In this document: one piece after another, positions 8,293 to 13,303 of the stretch | Layout: every line of letters begins with the position of its first letter | How positions within the stretch are numbered: position 1 is the first letter of the stretch | From: Alphaproteobacteria bacterium | Lineage (GTDB): Bacteria; Pseudomonadota; Alphaproteobacteria; Rickettsiales; 21-14-0-20-44-7 | Assembly: GCA_013288575.1 (NCBI GenBank) | Contig: JABDBO010000029.1 | Coordinates: 1 to 13,303 of the forward strand | DNA: 13,303 bases | Direction of reading: 5' to 3' | Notes under the pieces: model-generated | Database searches by the model: none | What the model saw: the letters and a program-made list of their open reading frames with translations, nothing else | Told to the model about the DNA's origin: nothing | Position numbers and translations under genes: made by a program

Positions 8293-8944
8293 TTTTTGCG
8301 CCAGAATGTTTTAAATGATAAGTTTTTATACTTTGCGGTTTATCTTCAGGATTGACTATTTCCGCTAGCTTTATTTCGCTGTTGCAGGTGGCAACCATAG
8401 GCACTCTTTGAATATCATGTATATTTGAACCTTTGCCAGAAATAACTACGCCTTTAAATTTTGCCTGTTCGACAGCGTGATGTGCCGGCCCAATATTTGT
8501 TGTTCTTAAACCGATGAAAACCAAATCTGATTTTTTCTCAGCTCTTATGAAATCCAAAGCTATTTTCTGCATGGTTGTGCCAAGGTATTCCCTGGCTCTT
8601 TGCCCGCCTTGTATGGCGCAAACACCACTGATTTCGCAGTGAGAAGTTTGCTTTAAATCAATATTAGGAACTAGTTGCTGTGTTCGACCAAATTTATCTT
8701 CCATGGCCAACGGACCGTCAGAACCTTCTATAATTCTTAAACCACCAACAACTTTTTGATTATCATAAAACACAAATATTTTAGTACTAGGATAGAGATC
8801 ATAACTGTCTGGCCCGTTTAAAAATGAACCAATACCGAAAATTTCAGATCTTATTTGATAAAATTCTGCCAGCATGGCAGGAGGGCTATTTCCGTATTTG
8901 CTGCTTTGGCAAATTGATAATTTCAAACTACTTGCTAAAATCAT
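8276..8944 (-). CDS. LuxI-like GNAT-fold acyltransferase (putative)
   Basis: A 222-residue protein whose N-terminal half follows the autoinducer-synthase pattern: R32-x3-F36, then D46-x2-D49, then VVGGLRI with R70, then E104 in CEISGV. In LuxI-type N-acylhomoserine lactone synthases these positions bind S-adenosylmethionine and the acyl carrier. Two hallmarks differ: the tryptophan usually found between F36 and D46 is absent, and the arginine three residues after E104 (EISR) is Gly107. The second half (GLRTTN, then AKFKGVVISG) is compatible with a GNAT fold. It may make another acylated product, as FeeM-type N-acyl amino acid synthases do, or be an unrelated GNAT enzyme. No luxR-like gene is nearby. 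ATG 8944 is chosen because a promoter points at it; Met24 (ATG at 8875) is an alternative. The gene looks more AT-rich than its neighbours, which suggests transfer. Confidence 0.6.
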   Translation of the reverse strand: MILASSLKLSICQSSKYGNSPPAMLAEFYQIRSEIFGIGSFLNGPDSYDLYPSTKIFVFYDNQKVVGGLRIIEGSDGPLAMEDKFGRTQQLVPNIDLKQTSHCEISGVCAIQGGQRAREYLGTTMQKIALDFIRAEKKSDLVFIGLRTTNIGPAHHAVEQAKFKGVVISGKGSNIHDIQRVPMVATCNSEIKLAEIVNPEDKPQSIKTYHLKHSGAKITQQH

Positions 8945-8950
8945 CTGTCA

Positions 8951-8979
8951 AATTTAGCATAGTGGTTAAGAAAAATCAA
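8951..8979 (-). promoter_or_regulatory. Predicted promoter of the LuxI-like gene
   Basis: On the minus strand TTGATT (8974-8979), 17 bases, then TAAATT (8951-8956). The TGC just before the -10 box makes it an extended -10. The expected transcription start, about 7 bases on, coincides with the ATG at 8944, so the message may be leaderless; no Shine-Dalgarno is present. No convincing plus-strand promoter for trpG was found in the rest of the 91-base gap. Confidence 0.45.
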
Positions 8980-9035
8980 CTTTTGGCGATATTGCTGCAC
9001 TTGTCGGAGTTAAAACAATAGTGTAAGCATCATTT

Positions 9036-9596
9036 ATGACCATTCTCCTCATCGATAATTATGATTCTTTTACCTACAACCTCGTCCATTATTTGGGTGA
9101 CTTGGGTGCGACTGTGGAAGTTAGGCGCAATGATGCGGTGAGTGCGGCGGAAGCTTTGGCTTATAAGGCGGTGATTATTTCTCCGGGGCCATGCGACCCA
9201 GATCGAGCTGGGGTTTGTTTGGAGGTGATTAAGCAGAATAAGTCAACTCCCCTACTCGGTGTTTGCTTGGGCCATCAGGCGATCGGCCAAGCTTATGGTG
9301 GGAAAGTTATTCGCGCGCACGAGCCGATGCATGGGAAAACTTCGCTAGTTACGCATAATGGCAAGGGGATTTTTAAGGGGATTAAAAGCCCGTTTACGGC
9401 GACGCGCTATCATTCGCTGATCGTTGAGCGGGCGTCATTTCCGGATGTGTTGGAAATTACTGCGGAAACTGCGGATGGCACAATTATGGGCTTGCAGCAT
9501 AAAACGCTGCCGGTGTTCGGCGTGCAGTTTCACCCGGAATCTATCGCCAGTGAGTTTGGGCATGAGATGCTCAAGAATTTTTTAGATTTGATTTAG
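9036..9596 (+). CDS. trpG: Anthranilate synthase glutamine amidotransferase subunit (TrpG/PabA)
   Basis: A 186-residue class I glutamine amidotransferase, close to the usual length of free-standing TrpG. It hydrolyses glutamine and passes ammonia to the chorismate-binding partner TrpE to form anthranilate; many bacteria share this subunit with PabB for folate. The N-terminus LLIDNYDSFTYNLVHYLG is diagnostic. The nucleophile is Cys77 in GVCLGHQ, and the other triad members are His166 and Glu168 in QFHPES. The oxyanion loop SPGPCDPDRAG is at 49-59, and MHGKTS at 98-103 is typical of the TrpG/PabA group. It heads the operon leading to trpD, which favours a role in tryptophan synthesis; trpE is not in the window. 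There is no good Shine-Dalgarno at the usual distance (a GGAG lies about 29 bases upstream). Confidence 0.93.
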   Translation: MTILLIDNYDSFTYNLVHYLGDLGATVEVRRNDAVSAAEALAYKAVIISPGPCDPDRAGVCLEVIKQNKSTPLLGVCLGHQAIGQAYGGKVIRAHEPMHGKTSLVTHNGKGIFKGIKSPFTATRYHSLIVERASFPDVLEITAETADGTIMGLQHKTLPVFGVQFHPESIASEFGHEMLKNFLDLI

Positions 9597-9603
9597 GGGC
9601 TAC

Positions 9604-9804
9604 ATGTACGGTGGGCCTAAATATGCTGTGAAATATTACCTTTCCCGAAAATTCCGCCAGGAAAAGCAAGCTGAATGGAAAAAAGATAATACTCCAAAAG
9701 CCATTCAATATTATTTTAAGTTTTGTGGTATTTTGAGCCTTATAGCGATATCTACACTTTGTTTTTACATGATCATAATTATTGCAATTGGCCTCATTAA
9801 ATGA
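9604..9804 (+). CDS. Small single-span membrane protein between trpG and trpD
   Basis: A 66-residue protein with a basic, Tyr/Lys-rich N-terminal half (MYGGPKYAVKYYLSRKFRQ) and one hydrophobic segment at about 42-64 (GILSLIAISTLCFYMIIIIA), predicted to be an N-in membrane anchor. It is probably real: it fills the trpG-trpD gap almost exactly, has a GGGG Shine-Dalgarno-like sequence about 4 bases before its ATG, and its stop overlaps the trpD start as ATGA (9801-9804), so trpD translation is likely coupled to it. Its DNA is more AT-rich than the two trp genes. I recognise no family, and no function can be given beyond possible membrane association. Confidence 0.65.
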   Translation: MYGGPKYAVKYYLSRKFRQEKQAEWKKDNTPKAIQYYFKFCGILSLIAISTLCFYMIIIIAIGLIK

Positions 9805-10760
9805 ATAATTTAACCATCACCGAATCTGAACAAATCTTCACGCAGATTATGTCGGGCAAAATGCCGGAGGCGGATATTGGCGAGTTTTTGTTGGCGTTGA
9901 AAGCTAAGGGCGAAACGGCGGATGAGATTTTAGGTGCGGTAAAAGTGTTTCGCGCCAGATGTCAGATGTCGGATTCCGGATTTCAGAATGTTGTTGATGT
10001 TTGTGGCACGGGTGGTGATGGGTTGAATACGCTGAATATTTCAACGGCTGTGGCGTTTGTGCTGGCGGGCGCTGGGGTTGATGTGGCCAAGCATGGGAAT
10101 AAGGCGGTTTCTTCAAAGAGCGGTTCTTCGGATGTTTTGAATGAGTTGGGAATGAAGATTGATGCTGACCCGGTGCGGCAGTTGAAAGCGGCGCGGTTGG
10201 CTTATTTTCATGCGCCGAATTATCACGAAGCGATGAAAATAGTTGCGCCAATTCGTGCGAAGTTACAGAGCAAAACTATATTCAATTTACTCGGCCCCCT
10301 ACTCAATCCGGCACATGCAAAACGGCAGTTGATTGGCGTTTATGATGCGAAATATCTGCGGGTGTTTGCGGAGGTTTTGCGACAGTTGGGCACGGAGAAA
10401 GCTTGGATTGTAAATGGCGCGGATGGGTTGGATGAGCTTTCGATTTCCGGCGAAACGCAAGTGGCGGAATTGGCCAATGGGGCGATTGATATTTTCACGG
10501 TAACGCCGGAGGATGCGGGTTTGAAGCGCTACCCGCTTGATGCAATTAAAGGTGGAGATGCCAAGCATAATGCGCAAGCAATAATACGCCTGTTGGATGG
10601 TGAAACCGGGGCTTATCAAGAAATTGTTTTACTAAATTCGGCGGCTGCGTTATTGGTGGCGGGCGTTGTTGATGATTTGAAAGCGGGCGTTGAACTGGCG
10701 CGGCGTTCAATTGAAAGCGGCAGCGCGAAAAAAGTATTAGAGAATTTGCGAAAATTATGA
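9801..10760 (+). CDS. trpD: Anthranilate phosphoribosyltransferase
   Basis: A 319-residue enzyme, slightly shorter than the usual roughly 330-350. It transfers the phosphoribosyl group of PRPP to anthranilate, the second dedicated step of tryptophan synthesis. The PRPP loop is GTGGDG at 69-74. KHGNKAVSSKSGSSDVLNELG at 97-117 matches the family's anthranilate/PRPP-binding block, FNLLGPLLNPA at 161-171 is the conserved hinge region, and Asp211-Glu212 in DGLDELS are the expected magnesium ligands. The shortness comes from a compact N-terminal helical part and C-terminus; no active-site block is missing. Its ATG overlaps the preceding small ORF's stop, and its own stop overlaps the hemB start, both as ATGA, so translational coupling is likely. 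There is no separate Shine-Dalgarno. Confidence 0.96.
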   Translation: MNNLTITESEQIFTQIMSGKMPEADIGEFLLALKAKGETADEILGAVKVFRARCQMSDSGFQNVVDVCGTGGDGLNTLNISTAVAFVLAGAGVDVAKHGNKAVSSKSGSSDVLNELGMKIDADPVRQLKAARLAYFHAPNYHEAMKIVAPIRAKLQSKTIFNLLGPLLNPAHAKRQLIGVYDAKYLRVFAEVLRQLGTEKAWIVNGADGLDELSISGETQVAELANGAIDIFTVTPEDAGLKRYPLDAIKGGDAKHNAQAIIRLLDGETGAYQEIVLLNSAAALLVAGVVDDLKAGVELARRSIESGSAKKVLENLRKL

Positions 10761-11797
10761 CCTACGGAAAATTCCCACAAACGCGGATGAGGCGCCAACG
10801 GCAGGCGGCGTGGACGCGGCGCATGGTGGCGGAAACTGAGCTGACTACGGCGGATTTGATATTGCCACTTTTTGTGCATGAATCTGCGAAATCGGAGCTG
10901 ATAAAATCAATGCCGGGAGTTGCGCGGCATTCAGTTAGAGCGATTGTGGAAATTGCGAAAAAGGCTGCGGAGCTTGGCATTCCGGCAATTGCGTTATTTC
11001 CGGTAGTGCCGGAGAATTTGAAAAGTCTGGATGGCAAGGAAGCTTATAACTCGGAAAATTTAATCTGCCGGACGATTCGCGAAGTGCGCGCGACATGCAA
11101 GGATTCGATTGGGATTATTGCCGATGTGGCACTTGATCCTTACACCACGCATGGGCATGACGGGCTGCTCGAGGGCGACAAAGTTGTTAATGATAAAACC
11201 GTAGAAATTTTGCGCAAGCAGGCCAAGGCTTTGGCGGTTGCGGGAGCGGATATTATTGCGCCGAGTGACATGATGGATGGCCGTGTTGGCGCGATTCGTG
11301 AGGCGTTGGACGAGGCGGGTTTTTGCGATGTGATGATTCTTTCTTATGCGGCGAAATATGCATCATCGTTTTATGGGCCATTCCGTGAGGCGGTGGGTTC
11401 GAGTGCGGCACTTGCTAGCAATAAGCCGAAGCGCACGGATAAGCAGACTTATCAAATGGACCCGCGAAATTCGGATGAGGCGATTCGCGAGGTGGCGCTG
11501 GATATTGAAGAAGGCGCTGATATGGTGATGGTAAAACCGGGGCTGCCATATTTAGATATTATACGGCGCGTGCGCGATGAATTTAAAATCCACGTTTTTG
11601 CATATCAAGTGAGCGGCGAATATTCAATGATTCGCGCAGCCGCAGACGCAGGCTATATCGATTACCACCAGGCGATGATGGAAAGCTTAATCGCGATGAA
11701 ACGCGCGGGCGCCATCGGCATTTTTACATATGGTGCGCTGGAAGCCGCGGAAATGATCCGCCATGCGCAATCGGAAGTCTGTTCTTATAGCGGTTAG
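10757..11797 (+). CDS. hemB: Delta-aminolevulinic acid dehydratase (porphobilinogen synthase), Asp-type metal site
   Basis: A 346-residue cytoplasmic enzyme that condenses two 5-aminolevulinate molecules to porphobilinogen for haem. Both active-site lysines are present: Lys200 in SYAAKYASSFYGPFR and the Schiff-base Lys260 in MVMVKPGLPYLDI. The metal region reads DVALDPYTTHGHDG (123-136): the three zinc-binding cysteines of the E. coli/yeast type are replaced by Ala125, Asp127 and Asp135. This marks the zinc-independent, magnesium-responsive class known from alphaproteobacteria such as Bradyrhizobium. The N-terminal arm RMRRQRQAAWTRRMVAET is typical and helps oligomer assembly. The start overlaps the trpD stop by four bases, so the gene belongs to the trp operon here. 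A terminator-like hairpin begins two bases after the stop. No defects are seen. Confidence 0.97.
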   Translation: MTYGKFPQTRMRRQRQAAWTRRMVAETELTTADLILPLFVHESAKSELIKSMPGVARHSVRAIVEIAKKAAELGIPAIALFPVVPENLKSLDGKEAYNSENLICRTIREVRATCKDSIGIIADVALDPYTTHGHDGLLEGDKVVNDKTVEILRKQAKALAVAGADIIAPSDMMDGRVGAIREALDEAGFCDVMILSYAAKYASSFYGPFREAVGSSAALASNKPKRTDKQTYQMDPRNSDEAIREVALDIEEGADMVMVKPGLPYLDIIRRVRDEFKIHVFAYQVSGEYSMIRAAADAGYIDYHQAMMESLIAMKRAGAIGIFTYGALEAAEMIRHAQSEVCSYSG

Positions 11798-11798
11798 C

Positions 11799-11833
11799 GG
11801 GTAGTGTTTCTAATCACTATTCCCTTCTTTCTT
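11799..11833 (+). terminator. Probable terminator of the trpG-trpD-hemB operon
   Basis: GGG-TAGTG (11799-11806) pairs with CACTA-TT-CCC (11815-11824) around an 8-base loop, with a two-base bulge. The T-rich tract TTCTTTCTT (11825-11833) follows at once. The hairpin starts just after the hemB stop. The T tract is interrupted by cytosines, so termination may be partial. Confidence 0.5.
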
Positions 11834-11840
11834 AGGCCGT

Positions 11841-12068
11841 CCACTTGCAAGTGGTAGTAATGTGCAATAGTGCTCTAAACTTCACCCTCTGTCATATAGT
11901 CACCCGATCATGGTAACCCTAGCGATAATACAGGCATATATTGCTATACACACTCACCCGCTAAGGACGATGCTTTCATACAGTCCACTGTTATAGGGTA
12001 TGGACAGTTTAGAGGTACGTAAGGTCTTGAGGTCCCTATAACCCATCCCCTCAAGTGATCGGTTACAG
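11841..12068 (-). ncRNA. Candidate structured non-coding RNA of unrecognised class
   Basis: No convincing protein gene lies in this stretch. On the minus strand it follows a near-consensus promoter with an expected start near 12068. Complementary segments are: CTTGAGG (12049-12055) with CCTCAAG (12026-12032); GTTATAGGG (12034-12042) with CCCTATAAC (11990-11998); CTCTAAACT (12006-12014) with AGTTTAGAG (11873-11881); CCTTAGCG (11959-11966) with CGCTAGGG (11917-11924), capped by a small hairpin AATATA-tgcc-TGTATT (11927-11942); and CCGATCA (12056-12062) with TGATCGG (11904-11910). The first two interleave as an H-type pseudoknot, and the third crosses the second. The 11959/11917 helix has a G-U pair on the minus strand but a C-A clash on the plus strand, supporting minus-strand transcription. 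A palindrome CCACTTGCAAGTGG (11841-11854) may mark the 3' end, though no T-run follows. I saw no RNase P, tmRNA or SRP RNA signatures. The ends are estimates. Confidence 0.45.
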
Positions 12069-12073
12069 CTCTA

Positions 12074-12102
12074 ATTATCCGCCAGCCAATGCTTATTGTC
12101 AA
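12074..12102 (-). promoter_or_regulatory. Strong predicted sigma-70 promoter reading into the candidate RNA
   Basis: On the minus strand a perfect TTGACA (12097-12102) is followed after exactly 17 bases by GATAAT (12074-12079), one base from consensus. It is the best promoter match noticed in the window. No protein gene follows it on that strand before the far end of hemB, which lies in the opposite orientation, so a short RNA is the simplest product. Confidence 0.65.
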
Positions 12103-12121
12103 ATTAACGGGTGTAGATTTA

Positions 12122-12160
12122 TTTTTGATGTTTCAATTAGTTATCTGAGTTAATCAAAAA
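12122..12160. repeat. Inverted repeat TTTTTGAT / ATCAAAAA
   Basis: TTTTTGAT (12122-12129) and ATCAAAAA (12153-12160) are perfect 8-base inverted copies with an AT-rich 23-base spacer. The pair lies between the palindromic repeat and the RNA promoter. The right copy contributes the T-run used by the ruvC-side terminator. It may be an operator or an upstream promoter element, or simply AT-rich coincidence. Confidence 0.3.
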
Positions 12161-12243
12161 AGCTGTCATCCTCGTGCTTTTGCACGGGGATCCAGTGCGG
12201 TCTTCACACAACCTGGATCCTCGGATCAAGTCCGAGGATGACA
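12156..12243 (-). terminator. Probable ruvC terminator built from the palindromic repeat
   Basis: Reading leftward from ruvC, the repeat folds through an 11-base outer stem (12233-12243 with 12164-12174) or the GC-rich hairpin CCCCGTGC-aaaa-GCACGAGG (12189-12170). It is followed two to eight bases later by six consecutive T residues (12156-12161). This suits a factor-independent terminator and would insulate ruvC transcripts from the RNA gene beyond. Confidence 0.5.
12164..12243. repeat. Palindromic intergenic repeat element (alphaproteobacterial style)
   Basis: An 80-base double palindrome. The outer arms TGTCATCCTCG (12164-12174) and CGAGGATGACA (12233-12243) are perfect inverses, as are the inner arms GGATCCAG (12188-12195) and CTGGATCC (12213-12220). 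Each half also forms its own hairpin: CCTCGTGC-tttt-GCACGGGG (12170-12189) and CCTCGGA-tcaag-TCCGAGG (12219-12237). Elements of the form TGTCATCCTCG...GGATCCAG are scattered between genes in many alphaproteobacteria. Only one copy is in this window, so its repetitive nature is from general knowledge, not shown here. Confidence 0.7.
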
Positions 12244-12278
12244 ATAATGAGTGAGAGAGGATGGCGAATGTAGGGGGA

Positions 12279-12752
12279 TTATAATTTGCTATGCAGCGCA
12301 TGTGTGATGGCAACAGCGAGCGCATCGGCTTCATCTTCAGTTTTAGGAGTAGCTTGCGGAAGCAGGTATTTTATCATCGCACCGATCTGGTTTTTTTCGG
12401 CATGTCCGGTGCCGGTAACGGTTTTCTTAACGAGATTTGCGGCATATTCGGCCAGCGGAATTTTATGTTGCGCAACAGTTAAAATCAACGCGCCACGCGC
12501 TTGGCCGAGTTTTAATGCGGATTGCGCGCCTTTACTCACGAAGGTTTCTTCGATAGCGGCAAGGTCTGGGTCATATTCTTTTATTACCTTGGTAAGTCCT
12601 TCGGATAAAACGCCAAGACGTTTGCACAAATCTTCTTTGTCATTGGTTTTAATATGGCCGCAGGCGATGAATTTGAGCACGCCTTTTTCATAAGAAATAA
12701 TTCCCCAGCCAGTTTTGGTGAGCGCGGGATCTATGCCGAGGATTATGCTCAT
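12279..12752 (-). CDS. ruvC: Crossover junction endodeoxyribonuclease RuvC
   Basis: A 157-residue Holliday-junction resolvase, near the usual length of about 165-175. It acts with the RuvAB branch-migration motor and cuts four-way junctions symmetrically during recombinational repair. The four acidic metal-binding residues are present: Asp8 in ILGIDPAL, Glu68 in AAIEETF, and Asp140 and Asp143 in EDEADALAVAITHA. The block GAQSALKLGQARGALI (75-90) and the VKKTVTGTGHAEKNQI loop (108-123) are characteristic. The ATG follows the yebC stop with no gap, and there is no Shine-Dalgarno, so translation is probably coupled to yebC. ruvA and ruvB do not follow as they often do; a terminator-like repeat and a candidate RNA gene follow instead. 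Confidence 0.96.
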   Translation of the reverse strand: MSIILGIDPALTKTGWGIISYEKGVLKFIACGHIKTNDKEDLCKRLGVLSEGLTKVIKEYDPDLAAIEETFVSKGAQSALKLGQARGALILTVAQHKIPLAEYAANLVKKTVTGTGHAEKNQIGAMIKYLLPQATPKTEDEADALAVAITHALHSKL

Positions 12753-13303
12753 TTAACTAAGTTTTGCTGCGACTTCATCGCTGATATCGATATTGGTTTC
12801 GACAAACTGTACATCGTCAAATTCTTCCAAAGCTTCGATGAGTTTGATTGTGGTTTGCGCAGTTTCAAGATCAGCCGGCACGGTGTTTATTGGTTTCCAC
12901 GCAAAGCGGGCGGTTTCAGCATCACCGAATTTTTTGTTGAGCGCATCGCGGACAGAATTTAACTGTTCGGGTTTGCAGTAAATGTGGTGCATAGATTGGT
13001 CAGATTCACAATCATCAGCGCCAGCGTCAATTGCGGCCTCTAATACTTGATCGGCAGTGGCTTTTTCCAACGGATATTCAACCAGTCCAACTTTTTCGAA
13101 ACTGAAAGCGACTGAATTGGTTTCGCCCAAATTGCCGCCGTGTTTGGTGAAAGTTGAGCGCACGTCGCTTGCGGTGCGGTTGGGATTGTCGCTTAAGCAC
13201 GAAACGATAATCGCAATGCCGCCTGGGCCGTAGCCTTCGTAGCGCATTTCTTTATAGTCATCACCCTTATTGGCGCCAGAGCCTTGGGCAAGCGCGCTTT
13301 TAA
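12753..13303 (-). CDS. yebC: YebC/PmpR-family protein, 5' end beyond window
   Basis: About 182 residues of an expected roughly 245-250 are visible; the frame is open to the right edge. The methionine at 13247 is internal, because 18 codons before it (reading KSALAQGSGANKGDDYKE) align with the region ahead of the family's invariant YEGYGPGG. The missing part would hold the MAGHSKW N-terminus. Family features seen are RYEGYGPGGIAI, DNPNRTASDVRSTFTKHGGNLG, VAFSFEKVG, and the C-terminal block TIKLIEALEEFDDVQFVETNIDI. YebC proteins have been described both as transcription regulators (PmpR) and as ribosome-associated factors that ease stalling; their mitochondrial relative is TACO1. The stop abuts ruvC directly, the common alphaproteobacterial yebC-ruvC order. 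Confidence 0.95.
   Translation of the reverse strand, partial: KSALAQGSGANKGDDYKEMRYEGYGPGGIAIIVSCLSDNPNRTASDVRSTFTKHGGNLGETNSVAFSFEKVGLVEYPLEKATADQVLEAAIDAGADDCESDQSMHHIYCKPEQLNSVRDALNKKFGDAETARFAWKPINTVPADLETAQTTIKLIEALEEFDDVQFVETNIDISDEVAAKLS

Noticed and set aside
8824..9021. Plus-strand 65-codon ORF upstream of trpG
   Set aside because: Mostly antisense to the LuxI-like gene and its promoter, with no Shine-Dalgarno; not a plausible leader peptide (no tryptophan run).
10757..11797. Loss of the zinc-binding cysteines in HemB as a sign of an inactive enzyme
   Set aside because: The Ala/Asp/Asp replacements are the normal arrangement in the zinc-independent class, and both active-site lysines are intact.
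11954..12046. 30-codon ORF (ATG to TGA, minus strand) inside the candidate RNA
   Set aside because: The GAGG-like sequence is only two bases from the ATG, and the peptide has no recognisable features. Kept as an alternative explanation only if a ribosome footprint were found.
11841..12068. Candidate RNA as RNase P RNA, tmRNA (including the two-piece alphaproteobacterial form), SRP RNA or 6S RNA
   Set aside because: No GAGGAAAGTCC block, no tag reading frame or T-loop GGTTCGA, and no GGAAGGAAGCAG SRP motif. 6S RNA cannot be excluded by sequence, but the interleaved helices do not resemble its simple rod.

Overview
The window looks like a chromosomal segment of an alphaproteobacterium with moderate GC. 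The pointers are a zinc-free, Asp-type HemB, a eukaryote-like (type 2) isoleucyl-tRNA synthetase of the kind known from Rickettsia, a yebC-ruvC pair, and a palindromic intergenic repeat of a style common in Alphaproteobacteria. I cannot name a genus from sequence alone; an uncultured or host-associated lineage would fit.

Left part (1-5010, minus strand): the 5' end of an AlaC-like aminotransferase gene, a very proline-rich outer-membrane-type lipoprotein, and a large exported TPR protein with a Pro/Ala-rich linker. Both envelope proteins are low in complexity, and their opposite strands carry long but spurious open frames.

Middle (5071-9035): ileS reads rightward from a 60-base divergent gap. 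Its editing-domain segment differs in composition from the rest of the gene. Convergent to it, with a 17-base tail overlap, is an AT-rich gene for a LuxI-like (GNAT-fold) acyltransferase. It has no LuxR partner here and lacks some hallmark residues.

Right-centre (9036-11797): a tight plus-strand operon of trpG, a 66-codon membrane peptide, trpD and hemB, with ATGA stop-start overlaps at two junctions. It joins tryptophan synthesis (glutamine amidotransferase, anthranilate phosphoribosyltransferase) to porphobilinogen synthesis. trpE, trpC, trpB and trpA are not in the window.

Right end (11798-13303): about 480 bases without a protein gene, then ruvC and the truncated yebC on the minus strand. 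The gap holds a probable hemB terminator, a candidate structured RNA on the minus strand with its own near-consensus sigma-70 promoter and interleaved (pseudoknot-type) helices, and a palindromic repeat beside a T-run that probably ends ruvC transcription. The RNA candidate is the most interesting item; it matches none of the RNA classes I could recognise by eye.
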